A stretch of 64,000 nucleotides of DNA, taken from contig CAJUCT010000001.1 in NCBI GenBank assembly GCA_910585015.1, positions 170,325 through 234,324 on the forward strand. The letters are read 5' to 3'. Of this stretch, positions 23,310 to 32,402 are shown piece after piece (positions within the stretch are counted from its first letter, which is position 1; each line of letters begins with the position of its first letter). The stretch is from an uncultured Acetatifactor sp. GTDB lineage: Bacteria > Bacillota > Clostridia > Lachnospirales > Lachnospiraceae. Both the position numbers and the translations under genes were made by a program. Under the pieces are notes generated by a model. That model was given only the letters and a program-made list of their open reading frames with translations. It did not search any database and was not told where the DNA came from.

Positions 23310-26006
23310 ATGTTTGAAGCGAGGAGCATACAGGAGACATGCAGGGAACTGCAAAGCGACGGGGAGAGGGGCCTGACCCGGCAGGAGGCCGTCAGGCGCT
23401 ACAGTATCCACGGTAAGAACGCGCTGCAGGAAAAGCGGAAAAAGACAGTGATAGAATCCTTTTTCTCGCAGCTTAATGATCCCTTGATCTATGTGTTGCT
23501 GGTGGCAGCGGTTATCTCCGTTTTTTTGGAGGAGACCAGCGATGCCGTCATCATCGGGGTGGTAGTGCTGCTCAACGCCGTGGTGGGCATGATACAGGAG
23601 GGCAAGGCCCAGCGGGCGCTGGATTCACTGAAAAAGCTGGTGAGTCCCAAGGCGTTCGTGATCCGGGAGGGCGTCCTGCAGGAGGTGGAGGCGTACACTC
23701 TGGTGGTGGGAGATCTGGTGAATCTGGAGGCGGGCTGTCAGGTTCCGGCGGATATGCGTCTTATTGAATGTACCAACCTGAAGGCGGAGGAGTCGGCCCT
23801 GACCGGGGAATCCCTGCCCGCCGCCAAGTCCGCCGCTTTTATCGGCCAGGAGGGAATGCCTCTGGGGGACCGCCAGAATATGGTCTACATGTCTACAGTC
23901 ATCACCGGCGGCAGGGGATTGGGCATGGTGACGGCCACGGGCATGGACACAGAGATTGGCAGGATCGCCTCCCTGATCAATGAGGGAAAGGAGGAGCAGA
24001 CCCCGCTCCAGAAGCGCTTGGGGGATCTGGGCAAGGTGCTGAGCATTTTATCCCTGCTGCTGTGCGCCGCTCTCTTTGGCATCGCCCTGCTGCAGCGCCG
24101 CAATCTCTTTGAGATGCTGCTGACTGCCATCTCCCTGGCTGTGGCGGCGGTGCCGGAGGGACTTCCGGCGGTGGTCACCATCTGCCTGGCTCTGAGCGTG
24201 ACCCGGATGGTGAAGGTGCATACCATTGTGAGAAAGCTGCCCTCGGTGGAGACTTTGGGGGCCGTGAGCATCGTCTGCTCGGATAAAACGGGAACCCTGA
24301 CCCAGAACCGCATGACGGTGGAGCAGTGCTATACGGGCCAGAAAATGGTGCCGGTGACGGAACTGGGCGGCCCGGAGTATGAGGCGCTGCTGGAGGGAAT
24401 GACCCTGTGCAATGACGCCGTACTGGAGGAAAAAATCGGAGATCCCACGGAACTGGCGCTGTTACAGCTGGCCCACAATTTTGGTGTGGACAGAGCGGAA
24501 CTGGAAAAGCGGATGCCCCGCCGCCGGGAACTGCCCTTTGACTCCGACCGCAAGATGATGTCCACCTTTCACTACAGGGGCGGCACCGGCGTCACTTTTA
24601 CCAAGGGGGCGCCGGATGTGGTGCTGGGGCGCTGTACCCATATCATGGTGCGGGGGCAGTGCCTGCCCCTGCAGCCCGGTCACGTCCGGCAGATCCGCAA
24701 GGCCATGGAGAAGATGGCGGATGAGGCTCTGCGCACTTTAGCCATCGCCATGCGGGTGGGGAACCCTGTACAGGGATCCGTAAGCCAGGGACCGGGATCT
24801 CTGTCTCCGGGCGGTGTGATTCAGGAGCAGGGTCTGGCCTTCCTGGGCATGGTGGGTATGCGTGACCCGGCTCGGCCCGAGGCGGCGGGGGCGGTGGCCA
24901 CCTTCCGGCAGGCGGGAGTGGAGACCGTGATGATCACCGGGGATCATGTGGATACGGCCTATGCCATCGGCAGGCAGCTTGGCATCGTCCAGAACAGACA
25001 GCAGTGCATGACGGGCCAGGAACTGAGCCGGATCCGGGAGGAGGAACTGTCGGAGCGTCTGGCCCAGGTACGGGTGTTTGCCAGAGTGGCGCCGGAGCAG
25101 AAGGTGCAGATCGTCACAGGTTTTCAGCAGGCGGGCCACATCGTGGCCATGACCGGGGACGGGGTCAACGATGCGCCTTCCCTGAAAAAGGCGGATATCG
25201 GCATAGCCATGGGGGCCTCCGGCACGGATGTGGCAAAGCAGGCGGCGGACATGATCCTGACGGACGACAATTTTGCCACCATAGAGAAAGCCATAGAGGA
25301 GGGCAGGGGCGTCTATGAAAATATACGAAAATCCGTGATCTTTCTGTTGTCCTCCAACCTGGGGGAGATTGCCACCATGTTCCTGGCGGTGACCTGCGGC
25401 CTGGCCTCCCCGCTGCGATCCAGCCATATTCTGTGGATCAACCTGATCACGGATTCTCTGCCGGCGCTGGCGCTGGGGGTGGATCCCAACGATGCCGGAT
25501 CGCTGATGCAGCATCCGCCCAGAAAGCCCGGCGAGAGCCTGTTTGCCCGGGGGGGCCTGGCCTGCACCTGCTTTTACGGTCTGTTGATCGCGGCCATCAG
25601 CCTGACAGCCTTTTTCCTGATCCCTTTGCAGGCCATGAAGGCCCAGCACTTACCTTTTACATTGGAAAATATAGGCAGAATGATGGCGCTGGAGGGTATT
25701 CTGCGCAGATCCCAGACCTATGCGTTCACGGTGCTGGGCATGAGCCAGTTGTTCCACGCGGTGGGAATGCGGGATATGGGGCGGTCCTTTTTCAAGATGA
25801 ACCATCTGGAGAACAAGCTGATGCTTCTGGCCTGCGTTCTGGGGTTCCTGCTGCAGTTCGCCGTGACGGAGATCCCCTTTTTGATCACCGCCTTTGGCAC
25901 CACCCATCTGCAGTGGAGGGAGTGGGGCGTTCTGGCGCTGTTGGCATCTTTCCCGCTGCTGGCCCATGAGTTCATGATTCTGGTGGGAAGGAGAAGAGAG
26001 GACTAG
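23310..26006 (+). CDS. P-type cation (calcium-type) ATPase
   Basis: An 898-residue P2-type ATPase. The order is: cation ATPase N-terminus (GLTRQEAVRRYSIHGKNAL), actuator TGES motif (SALTGESLPAAK), the M4 ion site PEGLPAVVTICLALSVTRM, phosphorylation site DKTGTLTQN (Asp325), nucleotide domain KGAPDVVLGRC, hinge TGDGVNDAPSLKKADIGIAMG and six C-terminal helices. M6 contains NLITDSLPALALGVDP, as in calcium pumps of the PMR1/SERCA group. Start 23310 follows GGGAAAGGGG; the upstream frame to 23175 covers the promoter and hairpin. It would export Ca2+ or Mn2+ using ATP. Confidence 0.93.
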   Translation: MFEARSIQETCRELQSDGERGLTRQEAVRRYSIHGKNALQEKRKKTVIESFFSQLNDPLIYVLLVAAVISVFLEETSDAVIIGVVVLLNAVVGMIQEGKAQRALDSLKKLVSPKAFVIREGVLQEVEAYTLVVGDLVNLEAGCQVPADMRLIECTNLKAEESALTGESLPAAKSAAFIGQEGMPLGDRQNMVYMSTVITGGRGLGMVTATGMDTEIGRIASLINEGKEEQTPLQKRLGDLGKVLSILSLLLCAALFGIALLQRRNLFEMLLTAISLAVAAVPEGLPAVVTICLALSVTRMVKVHTIVRKLPSVETLGAVSIVCSDKTGTLTQNRMTVEQCYTGQKMVPVTELGGPEYEALLEGMTLCNDAVLEEKIGDPTELALLQLAHNFGVDRAELEKRMPRRRELPFDSDRKMMSTFHYRGGTGVTFTKGAPDVVLGRCTHIMVRGQCLPLQPGHVRQIRKAMEKMADEALRTLAIAMRVGNPVQGSVSQGPGSLSPGGVIQEQGLAFLGMVGMRDPARPEAAGAVATFRQAGVETVMITGDHVDTAYAIGRQLGIVQNRQQCMTGQELSRIREEELSERLAQVRVFARVAPEQKVQIVTGFQQAGHIVAMTGDGVNDAPSLKKADIGIAMGASGTDVAKQAADMILTDDNFATIEKAIEEGRGVYENIRKSVIFLLSSNLGEIATMFLAVTCGLASPLRSSHILWINLITDSLPALALGVDPNDAGSLMQHPPRKPGESLFARGGLACTCFYGLLIAAISLTAFFLIPLQAMKAQHLPFTLENIGRMMALEGILRRSQTYAFTVLGMSQLFHAVGMRDMGRSFFKMNHLENKLMLLACVLGFLLQFAVTEIPFLITAFGTTHLQWREWGVLALLASFPLLAHEFMILVGRRRED

Positions 26007-26016
26007 AGAGTTTCCC

Positions 26017-26057
26017 AAAAAAGCTATGACAGCAGTGTTGTGGCTTTTTTGTGCTTT
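26017..26057 (+). terminator. Terminator after the ATPase gene
   Basis: AAAAAAGC...GCTTTTTT arms around a 20-base middle (26017-26050), followed shortly by another T-run. Confidence 0.65.
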
Positions 26058-26268
26058 TTTATAGAATTATGAGTGAGAGTATGTTACAATGGGCAAAGGC
26101 CCAAAAACAGGCGTCTATTTAGTGAGGGAGGACATACAATGTATATGGCTCTGCGGCTCAGTTTGCAAATGACTATCCGGAGTATTCTGAGGGCCCCTTG
26201 TCCTACTTTATAGGCGTATGGAAATAAAGATGGTTTTTCTGGTTGGATTCAGATTGGGAGGATAAAGG
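26051..26268 (+). other. Intergenic region with a possible small ORF
   Basis: The region holds an ATG (26139) directly after GAGGGAGGAC that opens a 24-codon frame. In the +1 frame the same DNA reads FANDYPEYSEGPLSYFIGVWK and a stop, which looks like a protein C-terminus. It may be a gene remnant. Nothing else is recognised before the RsmF gene. Confidence 0.25.
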
Positions 26269-27900
26269 ATGTTACCGGAAGCTTTTCGAAAGAGAATGCA
26301 GTCGCAGCTGGGGACAGAATATGAAGCTTTTGCAGAGAGTCTGGAGGGAGAGCGCTACAGAGCGCTGCGGGTCAATCCGCTGAAGGGCGGCGAAAGCCCG
26401 TCAGAAGCCAGAGAGCGTTTTCTGGCTGTAAGTCCCTGGCGGCTGGAGCAGGTGCCCTGGGAGGCGGATGGCTTTTATTATGCCCCTGCGGGTACCGGAG
26501 GGAAAACCTGCCAGAAGGCGGAGGGTTTTGACGGGAAGCTTTGCCCAAAGGAGGAGGACGCCCAGGCCCCGGAAGGCCCGGGCAGACATCCCTACCATGA
26601 GGCGGGGGTCTATTATATCCAGGAGCCCAGCGCCATGGCTCCGGTGGCTTTTCTGGGAGCAGAGCCGGGGGAGAAGGTGCTGGATCTCTGCGCCGCTCCT
26701 GGGGGAAAGAGTACCCAGATCGCCGGGAGAATGCAGGGAAAGGGGCTGCTGGTAAGCAACGAGATTCATCCCCAGCGGGCCAGGATATTGTCGGAGAATG
26801 TGGAACGGCTGGGCATTCGCAACTGCCTGGTTCTGAACGAAACCCCGCAGCGTCTGGCAGAGGTTTTTCCGGGATACTTTGACCGCGTTCTGGTGGATGC
26901 CCCCTGTTCCGGCGAGGGGATGTTCCGCAAGAACGAGAATGCGGGGGAGGAGTGGAGCCCGGAGAATGTGGAGCAGTGCGCCGCAAGGCAGGACGGGATA
27001 CTGGACTGTGCCGTGGCTATGCTGCGGCCCGGCGGCAGACTGGTATACTCCACCTGTACCTTTGCGCCCCAGGAGGATGAAGGGAGTGTCAGCAGGCTGC
27101 TTCGCAGACACCCGGAGATGAAGATCCTGGACCCGGCCCAGTGTTTGGCCGGAAGCGGCAGGGCAGAGGCCGCGGGTTCCGGTGAGAGCCATGCCGCCCA
27201 AAGGGCAGAGGCCGCGGGTTCCGGTGAGAGCCATGCCGCCCAAAGGGCAGACGATCCGGGTGTCCGGGAGCGCATGAATGTCTGGGGGTTTGCGCCGGGC
27301 AGAGCCGATTGGATAGAGGACGAAGAAGCCCCGGTTTCCGGCATTGAAAATACCCTCCGACTCTGGCCCCACAGGCTGCGGGGGGAGGGCCATTACTTGG
27401 CGGCGCTGCAAAAGGGAGGTATTCAGACGGCCGGAGAGGTGCGGAGTCTGTACGGGACGGAGCGGGGCATTCCGGAGAGGGACTGCCGGGAATATCTGGA
27501 TTTTGCGGCGGATACTCTGACGGGTAAGCCGGAGGGTATTTACCTGCGCTTTGGGGAACAGCTGTATCTGGCCCCGGGGGATATGCCGGCCCTCAAGGGA
27601 CTGCATGTGCTGCGCCCCGGCCTGCATCTGGGCACCCTGAAGAAGAACCGTTTTGAACCTTCCCATGCGCTGGCTCTGGCGCTTTCCCCAAAAGAGGCCC
27701 GGCGCTGCTGTCCGGTGGACGGCCCAAAGGCACAGGAGGGCCATACGGCGGCGGAAACCTACCTGAAGGGACAGACATTTCCCTTTGCGGGGGAAAAGGG
27801 CTGGTATCTGATCACGGTGGACGGATACAGCCTGGGATGGGGAAAGCTGGCCGGAGGAATCATGAAAAATCATTATCCCAAGGGGCTGAGAAAGATTTGA
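26269..27900 (+). CDS. rsmF: RsmF-type 16S rRNA cytosine methyltransferase
   Basis: A NOL1/NOP2/Sun family m5C methylase of 543 residues. The SAM-binding core has VLDLCAAPGGKSTQIAG, the catalytic cysteines are Cys213 (VDAPCSGEGMF) and Cys263 (YSTCTFAPQEDEGSV), as in RsmF. The C-terminal half carries the RNA-binding domain with LHVLRPGLHLGTLKKNRFEPSHALA. A 42-bp perfect tandem duplication at 27163-27246 repeats 14 residues (AEAAGSGESHAAQR) in a loop after the catalytic domain. GGGAGGATAAAGG precedes the ATG. It stands alone between the ATPase and trpS. Confidence 0.9.
   Translation: MLPEAFRKRMQSQLGTEYEAFAESLEGERYRALRVNPLKGGESPSEARERFLAVSPWRLEQVPWEADGFYYAPAGTGGKTCQKAEGFDGKLCPKEEDAQAPEGPGRHPYHEAGVYYIQEPSAMAPVAFLGAEPGEKVLDLCAAPGGKSTQIAGRMQGKGLLVSNEIHPQRARILSENVERLGIRNCLVLNETPQRLAEVFPGYFDRVLVDAPCSGEGMFRKNENAGEEWSPENVEQCAARQDGILDCAVAMLRPGGRLVYSTCTFAPQEDEGSVSRLLRRHPEMKILDPAQCLAGSGRAEAAGSGESHAAQRAEAAGSGESHAAQRADDPGVRERMNVWGFAPGRADWIEDEEAPVSGIENTLRLWPHRLRGEGHYLAALQKGGIQTAGEVRSLYGTERGIPERDCREYLDFAADTLTGKPEGIYLRFGEQLYLAPGDMPALKGLHVLRPGLHLGTLKKNRFEPSHALALALSPKEARRCCPVDGPKAQEGHTAAETYLKGQTFPFAGEKGWYLITVDGYSLGWGKLAGGIMKNHYPKGLRKI
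27163..27246 (+). repeat. 42-bp tandem duplication inside rsmF
   Basis: Units 27163-27204 and 27205-27246 are identical and in frame, adding 14 residues. Perfect identity indicates a recent event. Confidence 0.95.
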
Positions 27901-28128
27901 TTTCCAAAAATGTAAAAATTTCTCTTCTCATATGGATAAAAAGATGGTAATATAGATAGAAGTAACGAGAACGGCATATTCCTGGCAGGCCCGCGGGGCG
28001 ATAGTTGGACGCTCAGACGGTTTGGTACCTATAGTAAACGACATAACAAATTTCTAATATTGTTAACTATAACAAAGACTGTGCTCCGAGGGAAATACCG
28101 GACTTAAATCAGGAAGGTAAATCAAAGA
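27901..28128 (+). promoter_or_regulatory. trpS leader region
   Basis: About 230 bases upstream of trpS. A TTAACTATAACAAAG segment (about 28063-28078) could contain a promoter, and AGGAAGG precedes the start. I looked for a T-box core (GGTGG-type) and terminator and found neither. Confidence 0.35.
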
Positions 28129-29220
28129 ATGGACAAGATTATTTTGACAGGGGACAGGCCCACGGGCAGACTGCATGTGGGACATTATGTGGGTTCCCTG
28201 AGAAGAAGAGTGGAACTGCAGAACAGCGGTGAGTACAGCAAGATATTTATCATGATTGCGGACGCTCAGGCGCTGACGGACAATTTTGAGAATCCGGACA
28301 AGGTGCGGCAGAACATTGTGGAGGTGGCGCTGGATTATTTATCCTGCGGGCTGGATCCTGCCAAATCTACCCTGTTTATCCAGTCCCAGATCCCGGAGTT
28401 GGCGGAACTTAGCTTTTACTATATGAATCTGGTGACGGTGTCCCGGCTCCAGCGCAATCCCACGGTAAAGAATGAGATCCAGATGCGGAATTTCGAGGCC
28501 AGCATCCCGGTGGGTTTTTTCACCTATCCCATCAGCCAGGCATCGGATATCACGGCATTTAAGGCAACTACGGTTCCTGTGGGCGAGGATCAGCTGCCCA
28601 TGATTGAACAGGCCAGAGAGATCGTGCATAAGTTCAACAGCATCTATGCGCCGGTACTGGTGGAGCCTCAGGCGCTGATTCCTCAGAATGCGGCGTGTCT
28701 GCGGCTGCCCGGTGTGGATGGCAAGGCGAAGATGAGCAAATCTCTGGGAAACTGCATCTATCTGGCGGACAGCCCGGAGGATGTGAAGAAGCAGGTCATG
28801 AGCATGTTCACCGATCCCCTGCACCTTATGGTTTCCGACCCCGGCCATCTGGAGGGCAACACAGTGTTCACCTATCTGGACGCATTCTGCCGGGACGAGC
28901 ATTTTGAGAGGTATCTGCCGGAATATTCCTGCCTGCAGGAACTGAAGGACCACTACACCAGGGGCGGCCTGGGGGATATGAAGGTGAAGAAGCTGCTGAA
29001 CAATGTGATCCAGGAGGAACTGGAGCCCATCCGGCAGCGGCGCAGGGAATATGAAAAGGACATCCCCGAGATTTACAATATCCTGAAGCGGGGCAGCGAG
29101 ATCGCCCGGGAGGCGGCGGCGCAGACGTTGTCCGAGGTCAAGAGCGCAATGCGCATCAATTATTTTGAAGATATGGATTTGATAGAGGCACAGGTCAAAA
29201 AATATGAGACGGAATTATGA
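28129..29220 (+). CDS. trpS: Tryptophanyl-tRNA synthetase
   Basis: A class Ic synthetase of 363 residues that charges tRNA-Trp. The HIGH-type motif is TGRLHVGHYVGSL (about residues 8-20) and the KMSKS loop is AKMSKSLGN (about 201-209). The middle carries MIADAQALTDN, PTVKNE, FFTYPISQASDITAFKA and PVGEDQLPMIEQAREI, typical for the enzyme. It is about 30 residues longer than the Bacillus form, mostly in the C-terminal tRNA-binding part, and belongs to the longer clostridial type. The last 17 bases overlap the next gene. Confidence 0.96.
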   Translation: MDKIILTGDRPTGRLHVGHYVGSLRRRVELQNSGEYSKIFIMIADAQALTDNFENPDKVRQNIVEVALDYLSCGLDPAKSTLFIQSQIPELAELSFYYMNLVTVSRLQRNPTVKNEIQMRNFEASIPVGFFTYPISQASDITAFKATTVPVGEDQLPMIEQAREIVHKFNSIYAPVLVEPQALIPQNAACLRLPGVDGKAKMSKSLGNCIYLADSPEDVKKQVMSMFTDPLHLMVSDPGHLEGNTVFTYLDAFCRDEHFERYLPEYSCLQELKDHYTRGGLGDMKVKKLLNNVIQEELEPIRQRRREYEKDIPEIYNILKRGSEIAREAAAQTLSEVKSAMRINYFEDMDLIEAQVKKYETEL

Positions 29221-29731
29221 AGAAGAAAGAGCATCGACTCTGGAAGACGAAAAACTGAATCCTATACAGACTTTGGTGACCATGGTGGTGATAGTGGCGG
29301 TGGTGGTGATATTCTGTTTTGTGGTGTGGAAGGTCACTCACGCCAACTCTCCCGCCGCGCTGCCGGGACAGAACACGGAAAATTCTATTGACTCTATTGC
29401 GGACTGGGGCGTACAGTCCAGCGCGCCGGAGACAAGCGCGGGGGCAGCGGAGGATCCCATATCATCGGCGGGAGATCCCGAACCGGATAATCCGTTGGGC
29501 ATGGAGTTTGATCCGGTGGATGAGATTGTCACAGCCAAGGATGTGACAAATCTGCGCAGCGAGCCCAGCACGGATCAGGGGCAGTTGACGGTGATTACCC
29601 AGCTCAGCAACGGGCAGAACGCGCGCCGGATCGGCATCAATCCCGACACAGGCTGGTCCCAGCTGGAGTACAACGGCCAGGTGGTATACGCGGTGAGCCA
29701 GTACCTGACCACGGCGGACGCGACACAGTAA
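29204..29731 (+). CDS. Membrane-anchored SH3-like domain protein
   Basis: A 175-residue protein whose start overlaps trpS by 17 bases. A membrane anchor (TLVTMVVIVAVVVIFCFVVWKV, about residues 24-45) is followed by an acidic Ser/Pro-rich linker and a C-terminal bacterial SH3-type domain (VTAKDVTNLRSEPSTDQG, VITQLSNGQNARRIG, GWSQLEYNGQVVYAVSQYL). Such domains usually bind cell-wall peptide. The role is unknown. Confidence 0.8.
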   Translation: MRRNYEEERASTLEDEKLNPIQTLVTMVVIVAVVVIFCFVVWKVTHANSPAALPGQNTENSIDSIADWGVQSSAPETSAGAAEDPISSAGDPEPDNPLGMEFDPVDEIVTAKDVTNLRSEPSTDQGQLTVITQLSNGQNARRIGINPDTGWSQLEYNGQVVYAVSQYLTTADATQ

Positions 29732-29744
29732 ACGCAGCCAAATC

Positions 29745-29779
29745 AAAGGCCGGTATCTGAAACAGGATGCCGGCCTTTT
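29745..29779 (+). terminator. Terminator of the trpS operon
   Basis: AAAGGCCGG pairs with CCGGCCTTTT around a 16-base loop. Confidence 0.85.
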
Positions 29780-29840
29780 GTATTTTCGAAAAGGAATGCT
29801 TTATGCGAGATAATATACATATGGCGGTAAAGGAGGAGTT

Positions 29841-30719
29841 ATGCTGAAATTAGCGAAAACAAGTAAAGAGATGGAACTGTGGAAATCCATAGTTCAGACA
29901 CAGGAGTACCAAGACAAGATGGAGGATTCCCTGCCGCAGGAGTTGGAGATCCAGGCGGTGGTCGGCGCCAGTGGATTTGGAGCAGCCAAACTGGGCAAAG
30001 AAAGGCTCTGGAGCGCGTCGGTTGAATTGACGGCATGGAAGGAAGCGGGCGGCGAAACCCATCGGGAGGAGATTCTGTTGTCAACTGTGGCGGATGACAG
30101 GCTTCTGGAACATCTGCGCAGCACGGTAAAGAGAGATTCTGTGATCCGGTGTCGTGTACGGCCCTCCAGGAACGGGAGATACCTGCTTATGACGGGGCCG
30201 GCGCAGGAGGGAAATGATCCGGAACTGAAGGAGATCCTGGAGGAGCAGATGCGGGAAGTCACCATGGAAGTGGAGGGACTCGGTACATTTGTGCTGCACC
30301 GTACCGTGGACTGGTTTGAGACAAAGAAGGACTGGCTGGGCACAGAGATCAGACTTTCCTTTGACAGGGATGACGAGAAGACCATGGAAAGCGCCATGGA
30401 GACGGCCCGGACATTGATGGAAGATCAGAGGGGATGGGATCGGCGGATACGGGAGTACGCGGCGGATGAACTGCTGGAACTCGCCAACGACTGGGCTGAA
30501 AGCACGGTGTACGAGGAAGAATCGGAAGCTGCCGAAGAGGACGAACAGCTGGTCAGCCGTGAGCAGTTTATGGAACGCATGGAACTGGAATCCATTCAGG
30601 CACAGGAGGATGGAGAATTTGAGTTCTGGTTTTTGGACGGGGATATGTTTTACGGGCATTCCATTCATGTGACCGGAAATGTGGAGGACGGACCGGACTG
30701 GGCAGATATAGAAGGATAG
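29841..30719 (+). CDS. DUF2262 domain protein
   Basis: A 292-residue soluble protein with AAAGGAGGAG before the ATG. The C-terminal half, from about residue 150, has the DUF2262 pattern: FDRDDEKTMESAMETARTLM, YAADELLELANDWAE, SREQFMERMELESI, GEFEFWFLDGDMFYGHSIHV and a final ADIEG. The N-terminal half is a separate domain of mixed alpha/beta type. DUF2262 proteins are often found singly or beside toxin-immunity genes, but nothing here confirms that role. It is isolated between two terminators. Confidence 0.75.
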   Translation: MLKLAKTSKEMELWKSIVQTQEYQDKMEDSLPQELEIQAVVGASGFGAAKLGKERLWSASVELTAWKEAGGETHREEILLSTVADDRLLEHLRSTVKRDSVIRCRVRPSRNGRYLLMTGPAQEGNDPELKEILEEQMREVTMEVEGLGTFVLHRTVDWFETKKDWLGTEIRLSFDRDDEKTMESAMETARTLMEDQRGWDRRIREYAADELLELANDWAESTVYEEESEAAEEDEQLVSREQFMERMELESIQAQEDGEFEFWFLDGDMFYGHSIHVTGNVEDGPDWADIEG

Positions 30720-30741
30720 GCGGGACGCCTTTGCGCGGAAA

Positions 30742-30835
30742 GGATCGGAATCGAAGTTCCGATTCCTTCAGTATAGGGTATTTGGTTAGCGGAAATAGCA
30801 TCTGACTTTAGGCGGTTGGGATGCTATTTCTTTTT
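30742..30835 (+). terminator. Two hairpins after the DUF2262 gene
   Basis: TCGGAA/TTCCGA at 30742-30767, then a stronger GAAATAGCATC (30792-30802) with GATGCTATTTC (30820-30830) followed by five T. Confidence 0.75.
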
Positions 30836-30929
30836 GCTTCACCCGTATTGACTTAAATTTTTTATTTTGCTAGTATTTAAGCAGAGCGGGCCGCTTGCTT
30901 AATAAACAGCAGGAGGATATAGAAAACGT

Positions 30930-31148
30930 ATGAATGAAAAAGTGTATCAGCGTTATTTAGAAACCAGTATATATACATATGTGGGATTATATAAAGAATT
31001 TGTGTTATCGCTGCCGGATGATATACCGTCCATAGGAATGCTGGTCTGCGATCAGATTACTCATCCGTCCATGTATTTTACAGAGCCGTCCCCTTATTTG
31101 GAGGATACCTATTTTGGAAAATTTGCGTCCTATCCAAAGTATCGTTAA
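30930..31148 (+). pseudogene. Small gene interrupted by mobile element, 5' part
   Basis: The frame MNEKVYQRYLETSIYTYVGL ... FASYP stops soon after CTATCCAA (31130-31137), where the AT-rich mobile segment starts. Joining the second CTATCCAA (34110-34117) restores an 87-residue frame ending TDEEREDVKNGAGREASQ. AGGAGG lies before the start, and the 3' piece overlaps the next gene. I do not recognise the family; the N-terminal 69 residues look like an ordinary soluble protein (FVLSLPDDIPSIGMLVCDQI). Confidence 0.6.
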
Positions 31149-31282
31149 TGCGGTCTGTGATATATTTTTTCTTTATCTGTTGTATCTCTGCCGGAAGTTC
31201 AAACGAAACACACTTCAAAAAGTAAGGATAAGAGGGCAAGATAAATTACCACATCATAATGGAGATTGAAAGAAAAAGGTTA

Positions 31283-31311
31283 TTGACAAAAACAATGAAA
31301 AATGCTATTTT
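31283..31311 (+). promoter_or_regulatory. Strong promoter for the leader inside the element
   Basis: TTGACA (31283-31288), 17-base spacer, TATTTT (31306-31311). Transcription would start near 31318, at the stem GGTAGTAA (31317-31324) / TTACTACC (31346-31353). Confidence 0.75.
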
Positions 31312-31510
31312 GTAGTGGTAGTAATTCAATTCGTTCATTCGCGTGTTACTACCGAAGAAATTGAGAATCATATTTGCGATTTGAATAATGTTGGATGTTG
31401 AAAATTTTCCGCATGAATGGCAAAATATACCCAAAAGTATTTGGGTTGTTTTTGCTGTATTTATGGGAAGATTTTTTGTTTGGAAAAAGAGAATGGAGGT
31501 GAATTTATTT

Positions 31511-31582
31511 ATGAAATATATCCGAGATATTTACTCAGTACAGTTGATACAACTGTTAGCAGATTGTGCTGAGGATAATTGA
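31511..31582 (+). CDS. Leader peptide of an attenuator
   Basis: A 23-codon ORF (MKYIRDIYSVQLIQLLADCA then EDN) with the strong ribosome binding site GGAGGTG. Its second half can pair with the sequence just after its stop: CAGTACAGTTG and TTAGCAG inside the ORF match CTGCTGACAGTTGCAACTGTACTG downstream. This is the layout of leader peptides that control resistance genes through ribosome stalling. A longer in-frame version could start at 31388. Confidence 0.55.
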   Translation: MKYIRDIYSVQLIQLLADCAEDN

Positions 31583-31609
31583 ACCTGCTGACAGTTGCAA
31601 CTGTACTGT
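31536..31609 (+). promoter_or_regulatory. Attenuator hairpin overlapping leader peptide
   Basis: The arm CAGTACAGTTG...TTAGCAG (31536-31562) pairs with CTGCTGACAGTTG...TGTACTG (31586-31609). The pairing would be broken by a ribosome on the leader ORF. No long T-run follows. Confidence 0.6.
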
Positions 31610-31666
31610 TCTAATAACAATATTATCGAATGACAATTTTTGTCATTTCAGAAAAGGAGTACAGTT

Positions 31667-31747
31667 ATGCGTTATATGAAAGAAGTTTTAAGAAATAACA
31701 AGAAATGGGTTTTGTTTCCCTCATTTTTTCCTTATCAGGGTTCGTAA
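31667..31747 (+). pseudogene. Stump of a deleted cargo gene
   Basis: AAAAGGAG precedes an ATG that opens only 26 codons (MRYMKEVLRNNKKWVLFPSF, then FPYQGS). Position after an attenuator and a good ribosome binding site suggests this was the controlled gene, now cut off by deletion. The family cannot be identified from 26 residues; a membrane transporter is only a guess. Confidence 0.4.
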
Positions 31748-31913
31748 TGCCTTGTGGGAAGATATAACACAAGGGAAACTTTAAGGGAAAGTTCACCTGC
31801 GATAAATTTAGTGTTTTCAAGGGTTGACGGAAATTTTAATAACAAAATATAATGACTAATATTTCCCTTAAAAATCATCAAATTACAATCGGGATTCGTA
31901 AGTGAGGTGTGTT

Positions 31914-32402
31914 ATGGCAAAATTACTTTGTATATGTGGAAAGATTGGTTGTGGTAAAACATATTATGCTAATCGATTAAAAGAGCAAGAGCATGCTGTG
32001 ATTTTATCTACAGATGAAGTAACCTATGATTTAACAAATAATCAACAAGGTGAAGGTTATGATGAATTTGCTAGAAGAGTTAATTTATATTTAAGAAAAA
32101 AAGCAGTGGAAATTGTAAATGCAGGATGCACTGTAATTTTAGATTGGGGATTTTGGACAAAAGAAAATAGGAAAGAAATAAAAAGATATGGAGAAAATAA
32201 TGGTGTTTTGGTAGAAATGCATTATATTGATATTGATGATAAGACTTGGTATGAAAATATTGAAAAAAGAAATAATGAAGTCATATCTGGAAATGGCGGA
32301 TCAAGTTTTTATGTTGATGAGGGATTACTAAATAAAGTTTCTTCTCTGTTTGAAATTCCAGAAAAAGAAGAAATAGATATTTGGTATAAACCACACCAAT
32401 AA
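31914..32402 (+). CDS. AAA_33-like P-loop kinase
   Basis: A 162-residue protein with Walker A GKIGCGKT (residues 9-16), STDEVTYDL, VNAGCTVILDWGFWTKENRKE (lid and Walker B-like strand) and a C-terminal helix. It belongs to the small zeta-toxin/chloramphenicol phosphotransferase-like kinases that phosphorylate small molecules or nucleotides. The gene is much richer in A and T than the chromosome around it, consistent with transfer. GTGAGG precedes the ATG. It may be an antibiotic- or nucleoside-modifying cargo gene; substrate unknown. Confidence 0.7.
   Translation: MAKLLCICGKIGCGKTYYANRLKEQEHAVILSTDEVTYDLTNNQQGEGYDEFARRVNLYLRKKAVEIVNAGCTVILDWGFWTKENRKEIKRYGENNGVLVEMHYIDIDDKTWYENIEKRNNEVISGNGGSSFYVDEGLLNKVSSLFEIPEKEEIDIWYKPHQ

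Noticed and set aside
26401..27873. 490-residue minus-strand open frame across rsmF
   Set aside because: Antisense to a clear methyltransferase gene with catalytic residues; no ribosome binding site.
27901..28128. T-box leader for trpS
   Set aside because: No GGTGG-type T-box core, no terminator and no specifier arrangement were found in the 228 bases.
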